55,897 bases of DNA from Streptacidiphilus neutrinimicus (lineage in GTDB: Bacteria; Actinomycetota; Actinomycetes; Streptomycetales; Streptomycetaceae), in contig NZ_BBPO01000010.1 in the NCBI RefSeq assembly GCF_000787815.1, positions 87,375 through 143,271 on the forward strand, given 5' to 3'. Position numbers and translations under genes: made by a program. Shown here piece by piece: positions 29,336 to 38,178 of the stretch (position 1 is the first letter of the stretch; each line of letters starts with the position of its first letter). The notes beneath the pieces were generated by a model, which saw only the letters and a list, made by a program, of their open reading frames with translations, was not told the origin of the DNA and did no database searches.

Positions 29336-29347
29336 TTACGCGCGTAG
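29336..29347. promoter_or_regulatory. Nucleoside-regulon operator (site B), deoA
   Basis: TTACGCGCGTAG, 11 of 12 matches to the palindrome, 37 bp before the deoA start. Candidate -10 elements TAGAGT (29345-29350) or CATAGT (29356-29361) overlap or closely follow it, so a bound repressor would block the promoter. It lies just outside hairpin repeat copy 2. Confidence 0.85.
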
Positions 29348-29384
29348 AGTTTCCGCATAGTCCTTCCGCACTCTTGGAGTTACC

Positions 29385-30668
29385 GTGGACGCCATCTCCG
29401 TCATCCGCGCGAAGCGCGACCGCGCCGAGCTGACCGATGCTCAGATCGACTGGGTGATCGACGCCTACACCCGCGGCGAGGTCGCCGACGAGCAGATGTC
29501 CGCGTTGGCGATGGCGATCCTGCTCAACGGGATGAACCTGCGGGAGATCTCCCGCTGGACCGACGCGATGATCCGGTCCGGCGTGCGGATGGACTTCTCC
29601 TCGCTGCCGCTGCCCACCAGCGACAAGCACTCCACCGGCGGCGTCGGAGACAAGATCACGCTGCCGCTCGCGCCGCTCGTCGCGGCCTGCGGCGCGGCCG
29701 TGCCGCAGCTCTCCGGCCGAGGGCTCGGCCACACCGGCGGCACGCTGGACAAGCTGGAGTCCATCCCCGGCTGGCGCGCCCTGCTCTCCAACGACGAGAT
29801 GATGCAGGTGCTGCGCGACACCGGCGCGGTCATCTGCGCGGCCGGCGACGGCCTCGCGCCCGCCGACAAGAAGCTCTACGCGCTGCGCGACGTCACCGGC
29901 ACCGTCGAGGCGATCCCGCTGATCGCGTCCTCGATCATGTCGAAGAAGATCGCCGAGGGCACCGGCGCGCTGGTCCTGGATGTGAAGGTCGGCTCCGGCG
30001 CCTTCATGAAGAACCTCGCCGACGCGCAGGAGCTGGCCCGGACCATGGTCGGCCTCGGCAAGAACGCGGGCGTGAACACCGTCGCCCTGCTGACGGACAT
30101 GGGCACCCCGCTCGGCCTGACGGCGGGCAACGCGCTCGAGGTCCGGGAGTCCGTCGAGGTCCTCGCCGGCGGCGGCCCGGCCGACGTCGTCGAGCTGACC
30201 ATCGCGCTCGCGCGCGAGATGCTCGCCGCTGCGGGCGTCACCGGCGGCAAGGACCCGGAGACCGCGCTGCGCGACGGCTCCGCGATGGACCACTGGCGCC
30301 GCATGATCGCGTCACAGGGCGGCGACCCGGACGCGGCCCTGCCGGTCGCGCGGGAGCAGCACGTCTTCACCGCCCCGGCGAGCGGCGTGCTCACCGGCCT
30401 CGACGCCTACGCCGTAGGCGTCGCCGCCTGGCGTCTCGGCGCGGGCCGCGCGCGCAAGGAGGACCCGGTGCAGGCGGGCGCGGGCGTCGAGATCCACGCC
30501 AAGCCCGGCGCCCAGGTCACCGCGGGCCAGCCGCTGCTGACCCTCCACACGGACACCCCGGAGCGCTTCGACTACGCCCTGGAGGCCCTGGCCGCCGCGG
30601 ACGCGATCACCATCGCCGACGGCGCGGACTTCAAGCCGACCCCGCTGATCCTCGACCGGATCGCCTAG
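29385..30668 (+). CDS. deoA: Thymidine (pyrimidine-nucleoside) phosphorylase
   Basis: A 427-residue enzyme that cleaves thymidine/deoxyuridine (and possibly uridine) with phosphate to base and (deoxy)ribose-1-phosphate. Visible are KHSTGGVGDK at 81-90 (phosphate/nucleoside site), the family signature SGRGLGHTGGTLDKLES at 110-126, and SIMSKKIAEGTGALVLDVKVGSGAF. Length is normal for the actinomycete form. The GTG has GGAG 6 nt upstream. It has its own promoter with operator site B rather than relying on the cdd operon. It converges on the Uma2 gene with only 18 bp between stops and no obvious terminator there. Confidence 0.96.
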   Translation: MDAISVIRAKRDRAELTDAQIDWVIDAYTRGEVADEQMSALAMAILLNGMNLREISRWTDAMIRSGVRMDFSSLPLPTSDKHSTGGVGDKITLPLAPLVAACGAAVPQLSGRGLGHTGGTLDKLESIPGWRALLSNDEMMQVLRDTGAVICAAGDGLAPADKKLYALRDVTGTVEAIPLIASSIMSKKIAEGTGALVLDVKVGSGAFMKNLADAQELARTMVGLGKNAGVNTVALLTDMGTPLGLTAGNALEVRESVEVLAGGGPADVVELTIALAREMLAAAGVTGGKDPETALRDGSAMDHWRRMIASQGGDPDAALPVAREQHVFTAPASGVLTGLDAYAVGVAAWRLGAGRARKEDPVQAGAGVEIHAKPGAQVTAGQPLLTLHTDTPERFDYALEALAAADAITIADGADFKPTPLILDRIA

Positions 30669-30686
30669 CCACACCCACGGGAGAGG

Positions 30687-31244
30687 TCACGGCCCGTAGG
30701 TCAGCAGGACACTCGTGTCCAGCTGCCACGGGCCGACCTTGATCGCGTCCCCGAACACGAAGCGCTCCCGGCTCGCGTACCTGGGCTGCGCGTGCACGAT
30801 GCCGGTGCCGTCGCGCGGGTCGACGAGCAGGTAGAGCGGGATGCCCATGGCGGCGTAGTCGCGGACCTTCTCCTCGTAGGCGTTCTCGGGGTTGGACTTC
30901 GAGACGACCTCCACGGTGAGCAGAACGTCTGCCGGGGGCACGGACGGCGGGTCCTCCTCCAGGGCGCCTTCCCGGAACACCATGAGGTCGGGGCGCCGTA
31001 GCCTGCCGAGCCCCGGATCCTCCAGAGGCGCCCCGGCCTGGACGACGTGCTCGGGATGTGTGTCCGGGAGTTGCTCGTCGAGCTGCCTGGAAAGCCTGAG
31101 CACCGCCAGTTCGTGTCGGTGGACCGGCGGCAGCATCATGACGATCCCGCCGTGCGCGATCTCCACACGCCCTGCTCCGGGGATCCGAGGCAACTGGCGG
31201 GCGACTTCCCGGAGCTTGGCGTACGTGACGGCGTCAACGCTCAT
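30687..31244 (-). CDS. Uma2 family endonuclease-like protein
   Basis: A 185-residue protein of the Uma2 (DUF820) family with a PD-(D/E)xK nuclease-like core: RPDLMVFRE, then LLTVEVVSKSNPENAYEEKVRDYAAMGIPLYLLVDPRDGTG. These are multi-copy in streptomycetes and their biological role is unknown. The ATG at 31244 opens with SVDAVTYAKLREVARQL. It is on the opposite strand to deoA and probably unrelated to nucleoside use. Confidence 0.85.
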   Translation of the reverse strand: MSVDAVTYAKLREVARQLPRIPGAGRVEIAHGGIVMMLPPVHRHELAVLRLSRQLDEQLPDTHPEHVVQAGAPLEDPGLGRLRRPDLMVFREGALEEDPPSVPPADVLLTVEVVSKSNPENAYEEKVRDYAAMGIPLYLLVDPRDGTGIVHAQPRYASRERFVFGDAIKVGPWQLDTSVLLTYGP

Positions 31245-31269
31245 GCACGGAGTGTAACGACGGGTCGTA

Positions 31270-32466
31270 TCACGGGCGGGCGTAGACGGCGACGAAGTCG
31301 CGGGCGGAGTAGTCGTAGTAGCGGGTCGGGGCGCGGACGAAGTTGACCAGGTTGTGGGGGACCGGGTCGCGGGGGTCCTTCGTGCCGTCGTAGGAGATGA
31401 AGGACGGCCAGCTGAGGTTGATGTCCAGCATCATGGCCGTCACCGCGCCCGCGCGCTGCAGCAGGGTGGCGAGGGACTGGACGGTCAGCAGGCGACCGCC
31501 GACGTAGACGATGTCGCCGTTGCGGTCGACGCCGACGCCCGAGCGGGCCACGGAGGGGTAGCCGCCGTCGTCGAAGCCCCAGGTCTCGGCGCCGCCGTTG
31601 TAGACGGCACCGGTGATCTCGCCGTCGCGGACCAGGGGGACGAGGCACTGGCGGACGCCGACGACGTCCGGAGCCATCCCCGCGTCCTGGCCCCAGACGC
31701 CGACGGTCAGCGAGCCGTCGCGGTGGAAGACCTCCGAGGCCGCGCCGTCGCGGAGGTAGCCGACGGTGCGGCCGTCGAGGTAGAAGCCGCCGTGCGAGTC
31801 GCCGTTGGAGACCTTGAAGCCGCCGTTGTAAGCGGCGACCAGGTCGGTGCGCTCCGAGGGGGTGATCGTCGACGGGACGGCCCAGCTGCCGCCCGGCTCG
31901 GACACGCCGGGGTGCAGGGCGAAGCGGAGGGCGTGCTGCTTCATCCAGACGATGCCGGCCGGGTACCCGACGTCGTAGGAGTCCGGCCGGACCTGCGCGC
32001 TCTGGATGACCGGTTGGCCCTTCTCCCGGACCAGGGCGGTGAAGACGCCCTCGCCGGGCTGGGCCGGGCTGACGAGCGGTCGGACGGGCGCGTGCAGCGG
32101 GATCGGCGGCCCTGTCGGCGGCGGCGTGGGCGTGGGCCGCACCGCCGGGCCGAACGGGTTCTCGCGGATGCCGAGGAGGGCCGCGTTGCAGGAGAGCGCC
32201 GGGGTCACGCCCTGGTGGGCGTTGTCGACCAGGCTCACCACCGAGCCCAGCCCGTGGCAGCGGCCCCAGCGGGCGAGCTTCGTCGGCGCCCCGCCGGGGC
32301 CGGGCTCGTCGAGTGCCGCGTTCACGCACAGGGAGACGGTGAGGGTCACCGCGACGGCACCGCCGAGCGTCGCGCAGACGAGGCGGCGCCGCCGGGAGCG
32401 GGCCGTGGTGGTGGGGCCGTTCCCGGCTTCGCCGACTGGATCGCGGGGCTTCCGGCGCGGTCGCAT
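31270..32466 (-). CDS. Secreted phosphodiester glycosidase family (NAGPA-like) protein
   Basis: A 398-residue protein. After about 28 Arg-rich residues comes one membrane/signal segment (LVCATLGGAVAVTLTVSLCVNAAL), a Pro-rich linker with TPTPPP, then a C-terminal NAGPA-type domain: VAAYNGGFKVSNGDSHGGFYLDGR, SLTVGVWGQDAG, VYVGGRLLTVQSLATLLQRAGAVTAMMLDINLSWPSF. The family includes the enzyme uncovering GlcNAc-1-phosphodiesters and bacterial wall-sugar phosphodiesterases. It is probably anchored outside the cell; the substrate could be a wall phosphodiester polymer. No close functional partner sits beside it. Confidence 0.78.
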   Translation of the reverse strand: MRPRRKPRDPVGEAGNGPTTTARSRRRRLVCATLGGAVAVTLTVSLCVNAALDEPGPGGAPTKLARWGRCHGLGSVVSLVDNAHQGVTPALSCNAALLGIRENPFGPAVRPTPTPPPTGPPIPLHAPVRPLVSPAQPGEGVFTALVREKGQPVIQSAQVRPDSYDVGYPAGIVWMKQHALRFALHPGVSEPGGSWAVPSTITPSERTDLVAAYNGGFKVSNGDSHGGFYLDGRTVGYLRDGAASEVFHRDGSLTVGVWGQDAGMAPDVVGVRQCLVPLVRDGEITGAVYNGGAETWGFDDGGYPSVARSGVGVDRNGDIVYVGGRLLTVQSLATLLQRAGAVTAMMLDINLSWPSFISYDGTKDPRDPVPHNLVNFVRAPTRYYDYSARDFVAVYARP

Positions 32467-32545
32467 GAGCGGAGGGGTACCCGCCCCGGGCGGCCTCCGG
32501 GCGCGGATTCACCCCGAGGGAGCAACGGCGGCTGCGCGACGGCCC

Positions 32546-33814
32546 CTATGCGCGGGCGGCCAGGGACCGGTGCGCCGAGACGGTGCCCCACGCCGTCACA
32601 CCGGTGGCCAGCAGCATCGCGGTGAGGGCCACCGCGACCGTCCCGCCCCAGCCGCTGCCGTGGTACGCGCTCGCGCCGACGGCGCCGCCGAGGCTGTTGC
32701 CGATGTAGTAGGCCGCCAGGTACAGGGCCGAGGCCTGGGCGCGGCCGTGGGTCGCCGTGCGGCCGACCGCCGCGGAGGCGACGCAGTGGCCGGTGAAGAA
32801 GCCCGCGGTGATCAGGACCAGGCCGAGCAGGGTGAGCGGGAGTGAGTCGGGCAGGGTGAGCAGCAGGCCGGCGGCGGTCGTGGTGATCGCCGCGTACAGC
32901 GCGCCGCGACGTCCCAGGCGCGCGCCGATCCGCGCACTCGCCGCCGAGGCGACGGTGCCGACGACGTAGACCACGAAGATGGAGGAGGCGAGCGCCTGCG
33001 GCAGGTCGAACGGGGCGGCGACCAGGCGGTAGCCGAGGACGGTGTAGACCGCGCCGAAGACCGTCATGAAGAGCAGGCCGAGCGCGAACAGCCGGGCCAG
33101 CAGCGGATTGGCGAGGTGACCGGTGACGGTGTGCCAGAGGGCGCGCGGGTTGACCGGGCCGGGCCGGAAGCAGCGGGCGCGGGGGATCAGCACCCGGAAG
33201 GCGATCGCGCACAGCAGCGACGCGACGGCCACGGCCGCCAGGCCCGCGCGCCAGCCGTACGCGCCTGCGACGACGCCGGAGAGCAGGCGGCCGCTCATGC
33301 CGCCGATGCTGTTGCCCGCCACGTAGAGGCCCATCGCGGAGGGCAGCGCCGAGGGGTGGACCTCCTCGGCGAGGAAGGCCATCGCGGTCGCGGGCAGGCC
33401 CGCCAGGGCGACGCCCTGGAGGCCGCGCAGCGCGATCAGGGTGCTCAGGTCGTCGGTGAAGGGCAGGACCAGGGCGATGGCGACGGCCGCGAAGACCGCG
33501 ACCGACATGATGCGGGTGCGGCCGAAGCGCTCGGACAGGGCGCTGATCGGGATCACCGCGACGGCCAGCCCGATGGAGGCGGCGGAGACGGTCCAGCTGG
33601 CCTGGCCGGGTGTCAGCCGCAGGCTCTCGGAGAGGTTCGGCAGCAGCGCCTGGGTGGAGTAGAGCAGCAGGAACGTCGCCAGCCCCGCGCCGAAGAGCGC
33701 GAGTTGGGTGCGGCGCAGACCGGGGGAGCCGGGCAGGTGCCGCGGGTCGGACGGCGGGGTCGTGAGGACGGCTGGAGGAGCGGGGAGGCTGGCTGTGGCG
33801 GGGTCCGCTGGCAT
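32546..33814 (-). CDS. MFS transporter, drug-efflux type
   Basis: A 422-residue major facilitator protein with about 12 membrane segments. Family marks: QALLPNLSESLRLTPGQASWTVSAASIGLAVAV, SERFGRTRIM between helices 2 and 3, and RGLQGVALAGLPATAMAFL. It resembles YnfM/AraJ-type exporters. The ATG at 33814 has TAACGT 7 nt upstream on the minus strand and no ribosome-binding site, so it is probably leaderless. It is divergent from a LysR regulator gene 51 bp away, the usual arrangement for an efflux pump and its regulator; the substrate is unknown. Confidence 0.88.
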   Translation of the reverse strand: MPADPATASLPAPPAVLTTPPSDPRHLPGSPGLRRTQLALFGAGLATFLLLYSTQALLPNLSESLRLTPGQASWTVSAASIGLAVAVIPISALSERFGRTRIMSVAVFAAVAIALVLPFTDDLSTLIALRGLQGVALAGLPATAMAFLAEEVHPSALPSAMGLYVAGNSIGGMSGRLLSGVVAGAYGWRAGLAAVAVASLLCAIAFRVLIPRARCFRPGPVNPRALWHTVTGHLANPLLARLFALGLLFMTVFGAVYTVLGYRLVAAPFDLPQALASSIFVVYVVGTVASAASARIGARLGRRGALYAAITTTAAGLLLTLPDSLPLTLLGLVLITAGFFTGHCVASAAVGRTATHGRAQASALYLAAYYIGNSLGGAVGASAYHGSGWGGTVAVALTAMLLATGVTAWGTVSAHRSLAARA

Positions 33815-33852
33815 GCTCCAGACGTTAGGACTGTGCAATTGATGCGTCCAAT

Positions 33853-33876
33853 GCATGAGTGAGCCATGATTCATGC
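33853..33876. promoter_or_regulatory. Inverted repeat over the LysR start codon
   Basis: GCATGA (33853-33858) and TCATGC (33871-33876) form a perfect inverted repeat with a 12-nt spacer, spanning the LysR ATG at 33866 and close to the divergent MFS promoter. It may be a site for the LysR protein itself. Confidence 0.4.
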
Positions 33877-34846
33877 TGTGACGTATGAACTGAGCTCGGA
33901 GCCGGTGCCCCTCCCCGCGGAGCAGGTGGAGCTGTCGCCCACGTCACTCGCGGCGCGGCTCTCGCCGCTGCTCGCGCAGTTCGCGGCGGTCGCGCGTGGC
34001 GAGCACGTGACCCGGGCCGCGGTGGAGCTCGGCATGCCGCAGCCGACGCTGAGCCGGGCGGTGGCCCGGCTGGAGGCGGAGCTGGGCGTGGTGCTGCTCG
34101 CACGCGAGGGCCGCACCGTCCGGCTGACCCGGGCCGGGCGGATCTTCCTGGCCTCCACCGAGCGGGCGCTCGCCGAGCTCGAGCGCGGTGCGGACGCGGC
34201 GCGTGCGGAGGCCGACCCGACGGGCGGCCGGGTGGCGTTCGGCTTCCTGCACACCATGGGGACGGAGGCGGTGCCGATGCTGCTGCGCGGCTTCCGCGCG
34301 CGGTTGCCGCGGGTGCGGTTCCAGCTGGTGCAGAGCTACACCGACGAGATGCTGGCCCGGCTGCGCGAGGGCGAGCTGGACCTGTGTCTGCTCTCGCCGC
34401 GGCCCGAGGCGGCGGATCTGACCGCGCGTCGGATGGGCGAGCAACGGCTGCGGCTGGTGGTCTCGGCGGACCACCGGCTCGCCGGGCGCCGCCGGGTGCG
34501 GCTGGAGGAGGCGGCTGAGGACCCCTTCGTCGGGCTGGAGCCCGGCTACGGTCTGCGCCGCATCACGGACGCGCTGTGCGCCCAGGCCGGCTTCACGCCG
34601 CGGATCTCCTTCGAGGGCGAGGAGGCCGAGACGCTGCGCGGCCTCGTGGCGGCGGGGCTGGGCGTCGCCGTGCTGCCGCCGGCCTCGGTGCCGCGTCCGG
34701 ACGTGGTGGAGGTGGCCATCTCCTCGCCCGCGGCGCGGCGCGAACTGGCGCTGGTCTGGTCCTCGGTGCGGCCGCTGCCGCCGCCCGCGGTCGCCTTCCG
34801 TGACTACGTGCTGTCGGAGAAGGACCGATTGCCGCTGCACGGTTGA
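33866..34846 (+). CDS. LysR family transcriptional regulator
   Basis: A 326-residue regulator. After about 30 extra N-terminal residues the winged helix-turn-helix reads LAQFAAVARGEHVTRAAVELGMPQPTLSRAVARLEAELGVVLLAREGRTVRLTRAGRIF, followed by a periplasmic-binding-like effector domain (RVAFGFLHTMGTEAVPMLLRGF, GEEAETLRGLVAAGLGVAVLP). It probably controls the divergent MFS gene and itself; the effector is unknown. The ATG at 33866 gives an unusually long N-terminus; later in-frame starts are possible. Confidence 0.9.
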   Translation: MIHAVTYELSSEPVPLPAEQVELSPTSLAARLSPLLAQFAAVARGEHVTRAAVELGMPQPTLSRAVARLEAELGVVLLAREGRTVRLTRAGRIFLASTERALAELERGADAARAEADPTGGRVAFGFLHTMGTEAVPMLLRGFRARLPRVRFQLVQSYTDEMLARLREGELDLCLLSPRPEAADLTARRMGEQRLRLVVSADHRLAGRRRVRLEEAAEDPFVGLEPGYGLRRITDALCAQAGFTPRISFEGEEAETLRGLVAAGLGVAVLPPASVPRPDVVEVAISSPAARRELALVWSSVRPLPPPAVAFRDYVLSEKDRLPLHG

Positions 34847-34945
34847 ATTCAGGTGAATTCAGAGAGAGGTCGGCATTGTCCGGCTTGTGCCCATTACCGG
34901 CGAGCGGGACGCTGTTCCTGTACCTCTGAAAGGGGGTTGGTCGGT

Positions 34946-36292
34946 ATGACGTTCATGCAGGTCATTGAATATGAAACCACCGATGAGGACCGAGTCGACC
35001 GGCTGATGGACGAGTGGTTGCGGATCACCGAGGGCAAGCGGACCGCACACCACGCCATGTTCGGCAAGGACCGCGAGAAGCCCTCACATTTCATGCAGAT
35101 CGTCGAGTTCCCCTCCTACGAGGAGGCGATGCGCAACAGCGACCTCCCCGAGACCCGGCACATCGCCGAGGAGATGCGGGAGGCCTGTGTCGGAGAGCCC
35201 CGCTTCGTGAACCTCGACGTCACCCGGGACGAGATCGTCGACGAGGACGCGATGGAGTCCCTGATGGGCAGGGTCCTCGTCGACATGGGCGCGGTGACGA
35301 TCGCGCCGCTGCTCGTGATCGGCGAACGGCTGGGCCTGTTCACGGCGATGGCCGACGGCGCGCCGCTCACCTCCGTCGACCTGGCGACGCGGACCGGTAC
35401 CCAGGAGCGCAACGTCCGTGAGTGGCTCGCGGCCATGGCCGCCAGCGGCTACGTGACCCTGGACCCGGACGGTCGGTTCCGGCTGAGCCCGGAGCAGATC
35501 GTCGTCTTCACCCAGCAGGACAGCCCCTACTACGCGCCGAGCGGGTTCCAGCTCTTCTCGGCGGCCGGCTCGATGGAGACGCGCGACAAGCTGGAGCAGG
35601 CCTTCCTCAAGGGCGGTGGTGTCGGCTGGGAGGAGCACCACGCGGAGCTCTTCCCGAACGTCGGCCGCTTCTTCCGTACCGGCTACGCGACCTTCCTGGT
35701 GGACCAGTGGCTCCCGGCGCTCGACGGCGTCGTGGAGCGGCTGCGCACTGGCGGCGCCGCCGCGGACGTCGGCTGCGGGCTCGGCTACTCGACGATGATG
35801 ATGGCCAAGGCCTTCCCGGAGGCGCACTTCGTCGGCTTCGACTACCACCAGCCCTCGATCGACCAGGCCCGCAGGCTGGCCAAGGCGGAGCACCTGGGCA
35901 AGCGGGTGGACTTCGAGGTCGCCAGCTCGGCCGACTTCGGCGGCGGCCCCTACGACCTGATCGCCTTCTTCGACTGCCTGCACGACATGGGCGACCCGGT
36001 CGGGGCGCTGTCGCACTGCCGGGCGCGGCTGGCGGAGGGCGGCGTTGTCATGCTGGTCGAGCCCAACGCCGCCGACGAGCTTGCGGAGAACATGCACCCG
36101 CTCAGCCGGGCCATGTACGGCGCGTCGTCGATTATCTGCGTGCCCGCCTCGCAGGCGCAGCCGGTGGGCCGGGCGATGGGAGCGCAGGCGGGTGAGGCGC
36201 GGACCCGCGAGGTCGCGGCGGAAGCCGGCTTCTCGCACTTCCGCAGGGCGGCCGAGACGCCGTTCAACCTCGTCTACGAGCTGAGGAGTTAG
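34946..36292 (+). CDS. Two-domain protein: ferredoxin-like domain fused to SAM methyltransferase
   Basis: A 448-residue fusion. Residues 1-100 (MTFMQVIEYETTDEDRVDRLM, later SHFMQIVEFPSYEEAMRNSDLPET, ending EPRFVNLDV) look like a small alpha/beta-barrel, antibiotic-monooxygenase-like domain that is often a free-standing actinomycete protein. From about 115 on comes a winged-helix dimerisation segment (IAPLLVIGERLGLFTAM) and a class I SAM methyltransferase core: AAADVGCGLGYSTMMMAKAFPEAHFVGFDY, then FDCLHDMGDP and VMLVEPNA. This C-terminal part resembles Rv2258c-like methyltransferases. The ATG at 34946 has AGGGGG about 10 nt upstream. The substrate is unknown. Confidence 0.82.
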   Translation: MTFMQVIEYETTDEDRVDRLMDEWLRITEGKRTAHHAMFGKDREKPSHFMQIVEFPSYEEAMRNSDLPETRHIAEEMREACVGEPRFVNLDVTRDEIVDEDAMESLMGRVLVDMGAVTIAPLLVIGERLGLFTAMADGAPLTSVDLATRTGTQERNVREWLAAMAASGYVTLDPDGRFRLSPEQIVVFTQQDSPYYAPSGFQLFSAAGSMETRDKLEQAFLKGGGVGWEEHHAELFPNVGRFFRTGYATFLVDQWLPALDGVVERLRTGGAAADVGCGLGYSTMMMAKAFPEAHFVGFDYHQPSIDQARRLAKAEHLGKRVDFEVASSADFGGGPYDLIAFFDCLHDMGDPVGALSHCRARLAEGGVVMLVEPNAADELAENMHPLSRAMYGASSIICVPASQAQPVGRAMGAQAGEARTREVAAEAGFSHFRRAAETPFNLVYELRS

Positions 36293-36304
36293 TGCCAGAA
36301 CGCT

Positions 36305-36338
36305 GCACCGTCCGGGGGCGCGCGCTTGCGGACGGTGC
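36305..36338 (+). terminator. Hairpin terminator after the methyltransferase fusion gene
   Basis: Arms GCACCGTCCG (36305-36314) and CGGACGGTGC (36329-36338) pair perfectly around a 14-nt loop, 12 nt after the stop codon and ahead of the add promoter. Confidence 0.8.
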
Positions 36339-36366
36339 AACTTCCCGCGTCCGGCAGGTGGTACGT

Positions 36367-36378
36367 CTACGCGCGTAG
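36367..36378. promoter_or_regulatory. Nucleoside-regulon operator (site C), add
   Basis: A perfect CTACGCGCGTAG. A -10 element TACGAT lies 4 nt downstream (36383-36388), itself 6 nt before the add ATG at 36395. The site therefore occupies the -35/-10 spacer of a leaderless promoter, a classic repressor position. Confidence 0.92.
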
Positions 36379-36394
36379 GAGCTACGATCGGGCA

Positions 36395-37531
36395 ATGGTG
36401 ACCCACAACCCTCAAACCGTCAGTGCGCTGATCCCCGCCGCGACCTCGGAGCAGATCCGTCGCGCGCCGAAGGTGCTCCTGCACGATCATCTCGACGGTG
36501 GACTGCGCCCCGAGACGATCATTGAGCTGGCCGACGCCGTCGGGTACGACGCTCTGCCCGAGCGCGACCCGGTCAAGCTCGGCCAGTGGTTCCGTGACGC
36601 CGCCGACTCCGGCTCGCTGGAGCGGTACCTGGAGACCTTCGCGCACACCTGTGCCGTCATGCAGACCCGCGAGGCACTGATCCGCGTCGCCGCCGACTGC
36701 GCCGAGGACCTGGCCCGGGACGGCGTCGTCTACGCCGAGGTGCGGTACGCCCCCGAGCAGCACCTGGAGGCCGGGCTGACCCTCGACGAGGTCGTCGAGG
36801 CCGTCAACGAGGGATTCCGCCTGGGCGAGCAGCGGGCCCGGGAGAACGGCGACCGGATCAAGATCGGCACCTTGCTCACCGCGATGCGGCACGCCGCCCG
36901 CTCCCGTGAGATCGCCGAGCTGGCCAACCGCTACCGCGACCACGGCGTGGTGGGCTTCGACATCGCCGGCGCCGAGGCCGGCTACCCGCCCACCCGGCAC
37001 CTGGACGCCTTCGAGTACCTCGCGGGCGAGAACAACCACTTCACCATCCACGCCGGTGAGGCCTTCGGTCTGCCCTCCATCTGGGAGGCGATCCAGTGCT
37101 GCGGCGCCGACCGCCTCGGTCACGGCGTGCGCATCATCGACGACATCACCGTCAAGGACGACGGGCAGGTCGAGCTCGGCCGACTCGCCGCCTACGTGCG
37201 CGACAAGCGCATCCCGCTGGAGATGTGCCCCACCTCCAACCTGCAGACCGGGGCCGCCGACTCCTACGCGGCGCACCCCATCGGCCTGCTGCGCCGGCTC
37301 CACTTCCGGGTGACGGTCAACACCGACAATCGTCTGATGAGCGGCACCAGCATGAGCCAGGAGTTCCAGCACCTGGTCGACGCCTTCGGCTACACGCTGG
37401 ACGACCTGCAGTGGTTCACCGTCAACGCGATGAAGAGCGCCTTCATCCCGTTCGACGAGCGACTGGCCATGATCAATGACGTGATCAAGCCGGGCTACGC
37501 CGCGCTGAAGGCGGAGTGGCTCTTCGCCTGA
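36395..37531 (+). CDS. add: Adenosine deaminase
   Basis: A 378-residue metal-dependent deaminase converting (deoxy)adenosine to (deoxy)inosine. Metal and active-site residues are visible: HDHLDGG with His30 and His32, HAGEAFG with His219 and Glu222, GHGVR with His243, and VNTDNR with Asp311. The ATG at 36395 is chosen since TACGAT is 6 nt upstream and there is no ribosome-binding site; an upstream start would place coding sequence over the operator. Product inosine is the substrate of the purine nucleoside phosphorylase at 50831-51661, which carries the same operator. Confidence 0.96.
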   Translation: MVTHNPQTVSALIPAATSEQIRRAPKVLLHDHLDGGLRPETIIELADAVGYDALPERDPVKLGQWFRDAADSGSLERYLETFAHTCAVMQTREALIRVAADCAEDLARDGVVYAEVRYAPEQHLEAGLTLDEVVEAVNEGFRLGEQRARENGDRIKIGTLLTAMRHAARSREIAELANRYRDHGVVGFDIAGAEAGYPPTRHLDAFEYLAGENNHFTIHAGEAFGLPSIWEAIQCCGADRLGHGVRIIDDITVKDDGQVELGRLAAYVRDKRIPLEMCPTSNLQTGAADSYAAHPIGLLRRLHFRVTVNTDNRLMSGTSMSQEFQHLVDAFGYTLDDLQWFTVNAMKSAFIPFDERLAMINDVIKPGYAALKAEWLFA

Positions 37532-37574
37532 GCCCTCGCGGCCGTCGGTCGCCCGTGCGCCCGTCAACACCCTG

Positions 37575-37606
37575 AATCCCGGTACGCCGATCGGTGGACC
37601 GGGATT
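37575..37606 (+). terminator. Hairpin terminator after add
   Basis: Arms AATCCCGGT (37575-37583) and ACCGGGATT (37598-37606) pair perfectly; TTGGGG follows. The add gene is thus probably monocistronic. Confidence 0.75.
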
Positions 37607-37695
37607 TGGGGCGTCCGGGACCTCGTGGATACGTTGGGCGGCCAGTCGAGCACGTGCGGTGATCGCCGGGCTCGCAGGACACGAGGAGACTGCTC

Positions 37696-38106
37696 ATGAA
37701 GAAGGCCACCCTGCAGGCGGCCGGTACGGCCGTGCTCGGCGTCGCGGCCGTCACCGCCGTCGCCGGACCTGCCGCGGCGGACCCGCTCGGCGGGCTTCCC
37801 CAGACCAGCCCGCTGACCGGCACGGCGTCGTCGCTGACCGCCCCCAGCGGGGGCCTGCACAACCTGACCTCGACCACCCAGGGCGTCATCAACGGCGCCG
37901 CCCCGATGGTGCAGAACGCCACGTCCTCGCTGCCGGTCCCGACGCGCGCCGTGCAGTCCCTGACGCCGCAGCAGCGCGACGGGGGCCTGCCCGCCGTGGG
38001 CAGCCTCAGCAGCCTGCCCGCCGTCGGGCAGCTCCAGGGCGGGACGGGGCACGCGCTCGACTCGCTGCACCAGAACCTGCCGCTGAACCCGCCGTCCATC
38101 AGCTGA
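37696..38106 (+). CDS. Small secreted protein, unknown function
   Basis: A 136-residue protein with a signal peptide (MKKATLQAAGTAVLGVAAVTAVAGPAAA, cleavage after AAA before DPLGG). The mature part is Ser/Thr/Gly/Leu-rich, without cysteines or known motifs; GLPAVGSLSSLPAVGQL is a short internal repeat. Similar small secreted proteins sit near add in streptomycetes. The ATG has GAGGAG about 8 nt upstream. Confidence 0.75.
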   Translation: MKKATLQAAGTAVLGVAAVTAVAGPAAADPLGGLPQTSPLTGTASSLTAPSGGLHNLTSTTQGVINGAAPMVQNATSSLPVPTRAVQSLTPQQRDGGLPAVGSLSSLPAVGQLQGGTGHALDSLHQNLPLNPPSIS

Positions 38107-38123
38107 GCGGACCGCCGGCTGAC

Positions 38124-38161
38124 GGGGTGTCCGGCGGGCCCGGAGGCGTGCCGGACACCCC
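38124..38161. terminator. Bidirectional hairpin terminator
   Basis: A perfect 12-bp stem GGGGTGTCCGGC (38124-38135) with GCCGGACACCCC (38150-38161), between the convergent secreted-protein and PspC genes. Confidence 0.85.
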
Positions 38162-38178
38162 GCTCGGACCGGGGAGGA

